From NCBI GenBank assembly GCA_021927905.1, contig BLLK01000040.1:186001-250000 (forward strand): 64,000 nt of DNA, in the 5' to 3' direction. The position numbers were made by a program, and so were the translations under genes. The notes below the pieces were generated by a model. That model made no database searches. It worked only from the letters and a program-made list of their open reading frames with translations, and was not told the DNA's origin. Below, piece after piece: positions 41,889 to 51,669 of the stretch (position 1 is its first letter; each line of letters opens with the position of its first letter). The stretch is from Chaetoceros tenuissimus (Eukaryota > Bacillariophyta > Thalassiosirophyceae > Chaetocerotales > Chaetocerotaceae).

Positions 41889-44558
41889 ATGACAACTTTA
41901 TTTTGCTCAAACGTAGGGACCATTTTGAATATAAGCTCTACAATGCCAAGAAAGGGAGACCCTATCATTGCAGCAGCATGTGATATTTTATTGAAGAAGC
42001 AGCACTTGGTAGATGATGGGACAAATGGAAGGAAAATTGCTTTTCTGCAGGCTGGATTGGATGTAAATTTGCTCAACACTTCGAATAGAAAAAATAAACT
42101 CAAGCTTTTGCGAGAGATGCATAAAAGAAAGAAGGACAAAATTGATGAAGAGAAACGCATTATGGCGGAGGAAAAGAAGTTGGCTGAATCTTTAAGTGAT
42201 AGAAATAGCACTGTTGAATTTCCAGTTCGAAGTCCTCCAGCAATAAATCGTTCATCTCAGCAATAAGAATCTATCAGTGTGACAATTAACATTAATAGCT
42301 TAAAACCATCTAAAAAAGATTGCAAAGGATATCGCTTAACTTCAAAGCAAGTTATATCTAAAAAAGCAAAGGAGGAAAGGGAAAAGAGATTGAAGGAGCT
42401 AGCGTATAGAGAAGGTGTAGAAACTCTTCGACATGAAAAGGAAACGAAAGGATCAAAAGCAAAGAGTGCTCCTCAAGTTGCGACTGAAATGAACCAGAAG
42501 TATGGTGTCGCCGTCTGTGCAAGCACATTGAATAAGCGCATGAAAGATGGAAGAACAGAGTTATATGCAGGTCGGAAAGGTCGAAGAGGAAATATTCCTC
42601 TTGGGGACTACTGCGCTTTGAAAGCAGCATTCGTGACAGCTGTGTCCTTGCATCAAGCAGGGAAAGAACATGAGTTTACTCAGGCAAAATGGAAGACAGC
42701 ACTCCAGACTTTCTTACATACTCATGCTAATGGTATCAGTGCTGGAAAAAACTTATATGAGAGATTAATTCAGGATACTGCAATTGCATTCACAGCAGAG
42801 AAAGAATATTTTGTAGAACTACGCCGACAAGTTTGGACAAACTCGCTTAACATTGATGTTTGGTTCTCAGGATTTAAGGAAACATTGATCAAATTAGGAT
42901 TTGCAACAGATGAAGTCCATGTTGATGAACATGGAAATATTGTAAGCGAAGTGACGTTCAAGAACAGACAAACGTTACGCATTGTAAATTTAGACGAAAC
43001 AAGTGATGATCTCAGGGAGGAGAAAGAAACTGGTGGAAGGCCAGCAAGTGCATTGATAGCCAAAGGGGTCAATAGAACAGGTAGCAACCGTAGTAGTAAC
43101 AATGCTTCTAAGACTACTTTTATTGTTGCGCATAATGCAGCTGGGGAAGTAGGAGGTATTCATATTCAGTTTGCGTCAGATGCGAAGGACGTTGAAGATC
43201 AGAAGGTTTCCCTTGAATGGCTCACAGGACTCCCTCGTGGGAGAGGGAGATTCGGCTTTGACGAAGAGCATGATATTTCCCCCACTTTCGGGACAAATGA
43301 AAAAGGTGGGATGGACTCGCAAAGTTTTTTCGAATATCTCAAAAAAAATATCATTACTTTATATCCTGATGCTGAGGATGTAGAAGGTAAAAGAGTGATC
43401 ATAAAATGCGACGGTGGACCTGGACGACTGGATTGGGATACGCTCGTTTATCTTCGACGCAAAGGATTCTACCTATTTCCAACAGTACCCAATGCTACTT
43501 CTATTATGCAGGAACTAGACCAATCTTTTGGTTATTTTAAGCAATTAACAAGAAAAAATCAGGCTGCCCTATTGGCTTATCAGACAGAAACTGGAAGACC
43601 GGTACGAATTCAAAAAAGCGACTTGAGTATCATTCTCAATGGCGATGAGAAAGTTCCAAACACAGTTAAGGCTTTTGATATTGGATTCAGCAAAGAAAGG
43701 AATCTACAAGCTTGGGCAAAGGTTGGGGCTGTTCCTCTAACCCGTGCGTGTCTCCAGGATCCAAGTGTAATGAAAATTCTTGAAACCGAAAAAGAAGAAG
43801 AGAATGAGCGAGTATACGACGTTACATCTCCAAACTTCCAAATGAAAGTCAAAGATATTTGCATGTCAAATGATTTGAAAACAATGAAAGTTATAAATAA
43901 ACAAGCGGTCACATACCTGAATAGACAAGGGTGGAAAGGAGATGTACTCCTCAGGAAGGCGCCTCAAATTTCTGACAAACTGAAAGAAGTGGCAAAAGTG
44001 AAGGGGAAAACGTCTGAGCAGATCATTCAGGATCTAGGTAACTCCAAAAGAAAACATGGCGCCATGTTTGTGCAAACGGGGGGAATGGCATTGAATTGCG
44101 ATGAAGCAATCAATGCTGGCGCTTATTGTGTTATTCTGATGGAGAAAAAAAGGAGATTAGATGAACATAAAGAAAAAAAGAAAGCGTTTCAACGTCAGGA
44201 GAAAGCACAGATTATACTTACAAATAATTCCTCAGGTACAAGGTCTTTTAGTTCCAATGAATTAAAAGACCTCATTGCTTGGAAAATGGAGGATAAGGGC
44301 ACTTCCAAATTTGTGAACAAAAACCAAAGAGAAGCTCAATGGGAGAAGGTGAAAGGAAACAATGTACCTTCAGTAGTTGATCCTGGTCCAGCGCCTTTTG
44401 ATGAGGAACTTACTCATGTCCCTTCCAATGTGAATGAGTCTATGAAGCTGTTAGCTTCTGAGAAGACACCATCTCAGTATTGGGACATGGAAGTGTTGCC
44501 ATCAGATATTGTAGAAGTGCAAGAAGAAGATGTGTTGAAAAAAGAAGTTGCGTTGTAG
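41889..44558 (+). pseudogene. pogo-like (DDE_1) DNA transposase with one in-frame stop
   Basis: Cut-and-paste transposase of a Tc1/mariner-pogo type element. The frame opens at ATG 41889; the better start is MPRKGDPIIAAA at 41943. An in-frame TAA at 42264-42266 follows SSQQ; the same frame then runs to TAG at 44556-44558 (759 residues after a GTG at 42279). An HTH-like N-terminal part (APQVATEMNQKYGVAVCAS) precedes the catalytic domain. Candidate DDD triad, counted from 42279: D239 (IVNLDETSDD), D378 (IIKCDGGPGR) and D414 (ATSIMQELDQSFGYFK), the last two 35 apart as in pogo/DDE_1. The stop could be CAA to TAA. No convincing terminal inverted repeats were found. Alternative: a domesticated or read-through gene. 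Confidence 0.75.
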
Positions 44559-44894
44559 AGAGCTGCTCAATGAGCGGCGATCGAGCGTTGAGAGGAAGGT
44601 GTGTACGTACTTCTGATAGGGGGACACTTTTCCACCAAGCAAAAGGAACATGGTAAGGGACCGATAAATGTGTTGCATGGTAGAAAGTAAAAAATAATCA
44701 TATTTCTTTGAAACTAATATACAGTGTTCTAGTTTAGACTTATATGTATATGTTCTATACTTCAAATTAATTGACGAATCTTTTTGTATTGATTTATATG
44801 AGGTATTCGTCAAGGTTTAGCAACGAATCGGTCCCTTCCGTTGCACGTCAACGGAGTGTCAACGTACTTGACATACCAGGGCGGCTACAATTAG
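44559..44894. other. Downstream flank of the transposase, no gene
   Basis: The 9-mer ATCGGTCCC occurs at 41642 (+), inverted near 44660, and again at 44826 (+). It might be a trace of the transposon ends, but it is too short to fix borders. A small GACGAAT...ATTCGTC hairpin lies at 44774-44812. Confidence 0.3.
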
Positions 44895-47593
44895 CCACTA
44901 AACATATTCATATTCTGACTGTATGTACCTCTGATATTGGTAGGAAGAGACATTCTGCACAATATTTGAGAATAGATGGAAGATCAGGATCAGAACAGAG
45001 ATCAAGTGCCAAACCCTAGAATTAATTTGAATATCATGAGGTTACGAAAGAGTTGCTAGCGAAGAAGTGGGGTATTTCTATATCTCGAGCTGAAGCAACC
45101 TTGAAAGCTTCAACCCAGCTGTCTGTGCGATCTGCAATTATGCCTCTTAGTCAAAGGTATAGGACTGATCTGCTGTCTCAGAGACTGCGTCGGATTTCCA
45201 CCCGTGTTTACACTGACACATTGCTGATGAAAAGCAAGTCATCTAGGAGTAATACTTGTGCTCAGGTGTTTACAGATGGAGCTTTAGCATATGTTCATCC
45301 AATGCAGAGCAAGGCTGACGCTCATGAGGGATTGGCAGCTTTTGGTCAGGATGTTGGTATCCCCATGGAAATAATCTCAGATAACAGTATAGAACAGACT
45401 GCATACGGATCCGACTTCATGAAGATACTTCATAAATGGAGAACATCATCTTGTAGTATTGAGCTGTATAGTCCATGGCAGAATTTGGCTGAGAATGTGA
45501 TTGGTATATTAAAATCTAAGTGGAAGTGCAGGATGGTGCGAAGAAATGTTCCTGCAATCTTCAAGAGCAAATTCGTGCATACCATGAGGCTGTATCTGAT
45601 GCATTTTGAGCTGACAACTTCATCTGACCTTGATGGATTCGACAGGATGATAAATGAGGATGTACCGCTCGTGAAGGAGACTGAGACTGGTTATTCTGTT
45701 CACGATGACATTGCAGTTCCTGAGATTGATGATATTGTAGATCATGATGACGCTGTAAAGCAGCAGGATACATATGACATGTGCATTGGTGCTGAAGTGT
45801 TGTTTCCTAATGCTGTTGGTGATGAACAAATGGGAAAGGTGGTGAAAAGGATCCGTAAGAATGATGGTGAATCTTCAAACACTGGTAGCTATAACCTGTT
45901 ACATGATACTGCACTTTATCAAGTTGAATTTCCTTCTGGATTAACTGAAAACATACAAGCTAACATTATTGCGAAGAATATGTTCACACAGGTCGATAGT
46001 GAGGGCCACCAACCTGTGGGATCAAATGGGATGGTTTCATTAAGACCAAGTCCGGCATGGTTCCAAAGAAGACTACAATAAGTTGGGAGCTGCTGGTGGA
46101 GTGGAAGGATGGTACAATGTCATGGTTGCCTCTCAAGGATCTGAAAAATAGTAACCCAGTTGAACTAGCTCAGTATGCTGTTATGAATGCTCTGGAGGAG
46201 GAGCCTGCTTTCAAGTGGTGGGTTCTGTATACTCTGAAGAAGAGGGATTCCATTGTTGCCAAAGTGATGTCGAAGTACTGGCGTACAACTCACAAGTTTG
46301 GTATACGGATTCCTAAGTCTGCAGATGAGGCTTACAAATTGGATGCTGATTCAAAGACTACCTTCTGGACTGATGCCATAAATAAAGAGATGGCAAATGT
46401 CAGGGTTGCCTTTGAGGTTCTATCAGGTGTGACTCTGGAGGAGATGCGTACTGGGAAAGTGAGACCTGGCTACAAAGAAATCCCTTACCATATGATATTT
46501 GACATCAAGACTTGTTGCAGGTGGACATGTCACTGATCTGCCCACAGCTATCACCTACTCCAGCGTAGTATCTCGTGACAGTGTTTGAATTGCTCTGACA
46601 ATTGCTAGCTTAAATGATCTTGACTTGTTTGCATGTGATGTGGAATCTGCTTATTTTTGTGCTGACTGCCTGGAAAAGGTTTGGTGTGTAGCAGGTTCAG
46701 AGTTTGGTTCTGACAAAGGCAAAGTTCTTCTGTTTGTGCGTGCTCTGTATGGATTGAAGTCATCAGGTGCTGCTTGGAGAGCCATGCTTGCTAAAGACAT
46801 GCGTTTTGTTCCAACTGAGGCTGATCCTGACGTATACATCAGACAGGCATCTAAGGCAAACGGGGAGTTATACTATGAGATGCTCCTTGTCTATGTCAAT
46901 GACGTACTTGCAGTTTCAGAAGTTGCTGAAGAGCTAGTAGCTGTCATTGGATTGGAGTTCAAGTTGAAGAAGTCTTCAGTAGGCAGGCCTTCAAGATATC
47001 ATGGTGGTGGTATTGAGCAGATTCAGACTGACAACGGTAGAATCATTTTATAGTGCAAACTGTATTGAGTATGTGAGGTCTGCGATTGAGATAGTTAAAA
47101 AGGATTTGTCTTCCGATCCAATTCCTTTGCATAAGAGAGGAGATGGAAAGTGCCCTTTTCCTTCATCTTATAGGCCTGAGCTGGATATGTCACCTGAGCT
47201 TGAGGATATCTCCAAGTATCAGCAATATATTGGAGTTTTGTGATGGGCATGTGAGCTTGGTAGAATTGATATCTTGACAGAAGTTAGTTTGCTTTCGCAA
47301 CACTTATGCAATCCACGTGAAGGGCACTTGGATGCTGTCTACAGGATATTCAATTATCTTGACAAGCGCTGAAGAGCAATTCCTGGGAAGCTTGGTTTTG
47401 ATCCAGTCAGACCTGATGATGTAGTCAGCCCTTTGGATGGTGCTTTGATTAGTAAGGTTGATTGGACAGAGTTCTATCCAGATGCTGAAGAACAGTTGCC
47501 ACGTATGATGTTTACACCTCATGGTGCAGCAGTTTTAACCAGAGCTTATGTTGATGTGAATCACGCTGGTAACTTGACTAACAGACGTTCACA

Positions 47594-47611
47594 TACTGGT
47601 ATTTTGATTTA
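47594..47611 (+). repeat. 18-bp target-site duplication of the nested LINE, left
   Basis: TACTGGTATTTTGATTTA, repeated exactly at 49487-49504. It lies in the RNase H part of the Copia fossil. Confidence 0.92.
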
Positions 47612-49486
47612 ATAATAAAAATTCTTTACACATATTTACTCTATTTAAATAGGTGCCTATCGGCCGTGAGGTGGATAGGAGGAAGAAAAACTCCTACCCT
47701 GGTAGGGGAGGAGAAAATGTGGTCGCCATGTACTGTGTGATGAGTTGTGGAGATATAATCTCCATCAGTGACTCATATCCTTTGTGCCACTCTTTGAGTC
47801 TTGCCAGTGGTAGTGTTTGCGCGTTTCGAATCTCACCTGTGAAGAATTGTCTGAGTCGGGAATCATTTGGGAGTGTATGTCGTCGGTCCATGATCGATTG
47901 TATTTTTTGGAGGTAAGTCCCTCTCTCCTTTGTGTACGTCTCTACTCGAGAGATATTATGTAGGTAATCATTGTGGAGCTGCCACCTATTAAGCGTCAGG
48001 TAGACTGTATTTGCTATGATTTTGCGGGCCCAGAAGATACCCGTGAGGTGCTTCTCCACCTTTGCCTTTTCTTTCTTGAGTTTTCGATACCACAGTGATT
48101 GTGCTTCTTCCCATTTTCGAGATGTCTGACCAAGGAGGAAATGATCCCATCCTATACTATCCTGCTCTTCAAGAGCTTGCCTTATCACTGGACAAGCTTG
48201 TGCTGGTAGAGTAATTTGTTTTGGGGGAAGCCCTTTGAGGGTTGTCCTCAGTCTGTTCATTATCACGCTTCGCAGATTGGGGTCTGTCTGGAGGCTTCGC
48301 ATCGAAGATAGCAGCTGCTTTAACTCTGCTGTTACCTTTGGTGCAAGTGGGGAGTTAGCGCAAGTGAGGAAGTGCCACTTGTAGTCCACTTCTTGGCAGT
48401 TGAATGGGCAGCAAGGTGATGCGGTTCTTGTTTCATATGTGTCGTCCTGTCCTGATTTGAAGAGGTGATCCCTTTCCGCAGTAAAGATCCAGCCGTGTTG
48501 CATTTTTAGAACGTTTGTCCTTTTTGCTCCTGGTAACTGGTTGAGGTACTTTTCATACGCTTGCCAGTTAATCATTTCAAATTGTTCCTCTGTCCAGTTG
48601 TTCTTTTTACAGATGTACTTTCGCAGGGCTGGACCAGTGGTCTCTACGTGTAAGAATTCTTTGAGTTGTTGTGTAATTGGTGTCCCCTCCTTCACTACCT
48701 GTGCTGCTTCGCTACTGAAGTATGGGAAAGGTGGAATTGGATTCGTTGATTCTCTCATTTCCTCGCACTTTCGATCCATTGCTATGTTCTCTTTCGCTTC
48801 GAATGATAGTTCTGTCTCTTCAGTTACATCGTCTTGGTGACCCTTTACCCATGCCGCCTTTGCTAGTGCATTTGGTAATTCAGCATGAACGTTCTTCATC
48901 TCTGCCCATACATCGTAGTCTGTGGCGAGGGGATCTGCACTGCTATAAAAGTCTTTCAGTAAGTTCAGCCTTCTCACGCTTTCTTCATTGTCATATGTAA
49001 ATTCTACGGTAAAGTTTTTGTTTTTCACTCCATTTGCTGCTGCTATACATCGGACCAAGTAGAATGCTCCCAACATGGATAGTGTTTCAGTTCGTAAGGA
49101 TGTTATCCAACGCTTGTCTCCGCTTGAGACTGCACTAGATTCAATGTAGGATGCATCTTCTGCAGGTGATGCTCGGATTCTATATGCATGGCTCCCCCTG
49201 CCGTCTTTGACAGAACCATCTCCGTAGATGCGTAGTGTTCCCTCTGAGCGCATTGTGTCAATCATGGGAATACAGTCATCATTTTTTAGTGATAATGCTT
49301 CACTACCTAGTACATTTCTCTCGTCATTGCTCATCTTAGCATATTCTTGCTGAAGTGGATCGTGGCAAACAGGAAGGCTGTGTCTTGATTCTTTCAGTAC
49401 TAACATTCTGTTTATTCCGCGTTCTCCATACACAAATGCTGCTCTGATCACGTTTCTCCAGTCTTCCTTTGCCTTGTCACTAGGTT
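47612..49486 (-). mobile_element. 5'-truncated LINE copy nested in the Copia fossil
   Basis: 1875 bp between perfect 18-bp target duplications. On the minus strand it ends GTAAAGAATTTTTATTAT, similar to the 3' end of the LINE copy at 30497. The 3' untranslated part has two small hairpins (CTCCTACC...GGTAGG and CCTATC...GATAGG, 47655-47708). The 5' end lacks endonuclease and RT, so the copy is truncated, yet its remaining frame is open. The insertion is therefore much younger than the host Copia. Confidence 0.88.
47694..49451 (-). CDS. LINE ORF2 C-terminal part: RNase H plus CCHC-like region
   Basis: 585 residues uninterrupted. RNase H: LRIYGDGSVKDGRGSHAYRI (first Asp), TETLSMLGAFYLV (Glu), FTYDNEESVRRL (Asp), WVKGHQDD, and KENIAMDRKCEEM (last Asp). 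A cysteine/histidine cluster (CCPFNCQEVDYKWHFLTC) and a tail with EEQDSIGWDHFLLG and YLTLNRWQLHND follow, matching the decayed copy at 29538-30403. The frame begins inside the element, so it is a remnant of a longer endonuclease-RT-RNase H protein and is unlikely to act alone. Confidence 0.85.
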   Translation of the reverse strand: MIRAAFVYGERGINRMLVLKESRHSLPVCHDPLQQEYAKMSNDERNVLGSEALSLKNDDCIPMIDTMRSEGTLRIYGDGSVKDGRGSHAYRIRASPAEDASYIESSAVSSGDKRWITSLRTETLSMLGAFYLVRCIAAANGVKNKNFTVEFTYDNEESVRRLNLLKDFYSSADPLATDYDVWAEMKNVHAELPNALAKAAWVKGHQDDVTEETELSFEAKENIAMDRKCEEMRESTNPIPPFPYFSSEAAQVVKEGTPITQQLKEFLHVETTGPALRKYICKKNNWTEEQFEMINWQAYEKYLNQLPGAKRTNVLKMQHGWIFTAERDHLFKSGQDDTYETRTASPCCPFNCQEVDYKWHFLTCANSPLAPKVTAELKQLLSSMRSLQTDPNLRSVIMNRLRTTLKGLPPKQITLPAQACPVIRQALEEQDSIGWDHFLLGQTSRKWEEAQSLWYRKLKKEKAKVEKHLTGIFWARKIIANTVYLTLNRWQLHNDYLHNISRVETYTKERGTYLQKIQSIMDRRHTLPNDSRLRQFFTGEIRNAQTLPLARLKEWHKGYESLMEIISPQLITQYMATTFSPPLPG

Positions 49487-49504
49487 TACTGGTATTTTGA
49501 TTTA
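49487..49504 (+). repeat. 18-bp target-site duplication of the nested LINE, right
   Basis: Exact copy of 47594-47611. Confidence 0.92.
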
Positions 49505-50362
49505 TATTAACAACTCACCCATTCTTTGGTATAGCAAGAGACAAAACACTGTAGAGACTTTGTCTTTTGGTAGTGAATTTGTTGCATTACGCTTTGTTGT
49601 GGAGATGGTAGAGGCACTCAGATACAAGCTGAGATATTTTGGCGTTCCTATTGATTATCCTACTGAGGTACTTTGTGACAACAAGTCTGTTGTTACCAAT
49701 TCAAGTGTGCCTGCATCAACTCTCAACAAACGTCACAATGCTATCTGTTACCATAGAATGCGTGAAGCACAGGCATGTGGAATGATTCAAGTTTTGTGGA
49801 TCGAAGGCAAGAATAACTTGGCTGATTTGTTCAGTAAGACTACTATTGCTGGAGATACAATGTGGAATTTTGTCAATCAGATCTTTTATAAGTCGGATTC
49901 TGTGGATGAAGATTAGGTTAGTTGGAGCGTAGGTCCTTCTCTTTGTAGTTGTACCTCCTGGCATAGCGCAGAAACCAGGTCCCGTTGGAGTGTAAGAGTT
50001 CAATACAAGAATCGCATTGCGGGGAGTGACTAAATATTGGTGTGGCCCTGTTTTACGTACTATCGTAACGTTGTCTTGGTTAGAGCAAAGGTCTGTCTCC
50101 TGACTCAATATGGATAGGCTTTAGCGAAGCGCGTCATCACTTTCACATCACATATACCTAGGCTTCGGGTTCTCAATACCTTTGTATTTGCACCTTTTTG
50201 GTTGTTCTGGTGTATCTTATAGTTTAGAATCTATCAAGTAATAACAAGTGTGTTTTCACCTATTCATAGCAATATCTTATTAGTTTACAAGTAAGTACAC
50301 GAATATTTAGTCAACTGCTAGGATTCACAATCAATAAGCTGCTCATATTTTTACCATTCCTT

Positions 50363-51382
50363 CTATTTTTGTTTTTTGGCAATCATTTCTTTTAGTTTGA
50401 AATTAGGGTTATCTGTTAAGACTTCTTTCCCATTCTGCAAAGTAACTTTAAAATCAAAATTTCTCAATCGAGGTAAGAAATCTTCACAATTTTGATTATC
50501 TAACCATTTTTTTGCATATTCAAATTTGATATTTTTGATTTTCTTTGCTTGGGGAGATCCCATACCCTCTAAAATTCTACATTCAAATCCTTGTGCATCC
50601 ATTTTCATTAATGGGACGTTTATTTCGTCGAGGCGTAAAACATTTTTAATTAGATCAACATGAACTTGGAATTGTAATTCCTTTTTTGATGTTTGACTCC
50701 CGTAATCTTCAATGAACTTCCCTAAATTAGAATTACCCATGTTGTTTTGTGCAGAGTAAATAGTGGTATTCATTTTAACATTTCCAAGTCCAATTGGATA
50801 TAACAAAAAACGACTTTTATATTCCTTTGGTAGTTTTGCAACTGTGCTCAACAAATTGAATTGGTTCATTGGATGAGGTTCAAATGCAATTATGTTGGCA
50901 TCTGTGGACAACAACATTTCCATCACACAGGAACCTATGTTTGCACCTATTTCAATGTATATTGATGACTCATTTTTTTTTTCATTATTCCAGATTTGTG
51001 GTAGAATATCACAATCTGGCCATCGATGCTTTCTACGTATATGACCCGAAACTATATCTTTGAACGGATGAGTGCAGAAATCAATTGTTTTGTTATTTGT
51101 AGATGTAAAAGATGCCCAGCTACACTTGAATTGTGAAGACTGACTTATTACTTCCGGAATATTCTTTTTAACCAAAACGTTTGATCCTAGAGCTTTGAGT
51201 AAGAGTGGATTAGGCGAAACCGCAAATACAAGTGTCTTCTCAATTTCTTTTGAACCATTCTCCAACTTATTCGCTTGCTCGAGATTTATACTACCAGGGC
51301 TAAGAAAAGAAATCTTTCCAAAAAAAAAGGCAAATATGAGGAAAAGGAAGCCTTTCTTTTTTATTTTATTTTTTAGCTTCAT
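50363..51382 (-). CDS. FkbM-family SAM-dependent methyltransferase, membrane-anchored
   Basis: 339 residues from ATG 51382, intronless. The N-terminus KKKGFLFLIFAFFFGKI is basic then hydrophobic, a signal anchor placing the enzyme in the secretory lumen. The methyltransferase fold is clear: SIYIEIGANIGSCVMEML (SAM-binding motif I), NIIAFEPHPMNQFNLL (acidic ribose-binding residue), and PLMKMDAQGFECRILEGM with IKFEYA, both typical of FkbM (Methyltransf_21). FkbM enzymes O-methylate sugars and other hydroxyls; in diatoms the substrate is unknown, glycans being likely given the anchor. The only intact host gene between 23 kb and the window end, lying between two Copia fossils. Confidence 0.88.
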   Translation of the reverse strand: MKLKNKIKKKGFLFLIFAFFFGKISFLSPGSINLEQANKLENGSKEIEKTLVFAVSPNPLLLKALGSNVLVKKNIPEVISQSSQFKCSWASFTSTNNKTIDFCTHPFKDIVSGHIRRKHRWPDCDILPQIWNNEKKNESSIYIEIGANIGSCVMEMLLSTDANIIAFEPHPMNQFNLLSTVAKLPKEYKSRFLLYPIGLGNVKMNTTIYSAQNNMGNSNLGKFIEDYGSQTSKKELQFQVHVDLIKNVLRLDEINVPLMKMDAQGFECRILEGMGSPQAKKIKNIKFEYAKKWLDNQNCEDFLPRLRNFDFKVTLQNGKEVLTDNPNFKLKEMIAKKQK

Positions 51383-51669
51383 GATTTCTCAAATTCTCTT
51401 CTTGAGGAAATTGTGGGTAGTCAATAAATACTGTACAGTCAGCTAGCTTTCCATCCTCAGCTTTTTTCGCGCCAAAAAATATCAGAACCATAGACAACAA
51501 AACCTGACAACTTCTTTCAGAAACAGTTAATGTATGTTGACATTAGCGCGCAACAACAACAACAACACTTAGGAATAACCTATATAATATTGAATTGATA
51601 AGTATCTTCTGATCTTCAATACATAACAACTGGTTGTGACCCCAAACGCTTCCAAAACTTTGATTTTTA
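51383..51669. promoter_or_regulatory. Upstream region of the FkbM gene
   Basis: About 290 bp between the FkbM start and the Copia leader. It contains a CAACAACAACAACAAC tract near 51550 and no defined promoter motif. Confidence 0.3.

Larger units (their letters stand above)
44895..50340 (+). mobile_element. Copia (CoDi-type) LTR retrotransposon, heavily broken, with a nested LINE
   Basis: The leader at about 44895-45030 is nearly identical to 51670-51800 of the next Copia copy. The order integrase, RT, RNase H is the Copia order. Integrase-like landmarks: YSPWQNLAENVIG. RT: FACDVESAYF, ALYGLKSSGAAWR, VYVNDVLAVSE. RNase H: LCDNKSVV, KRHNAICYHRMREA. A 3' LTR-like end spans about 49984-50340. 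Gag and much of the 5' half are missing. Many breaks; an old fossil. A LINE sits at 47612-49486. Confidence 0.82.

Noticed and set aside
41642-44666. ATCGGTCCC and its inverse as terminal repeats of the pogo-like transposon
   Set aside because: Only nine bases match, the flanks do not extend it, and a third copy lies at 44826. Too weak to set borders.
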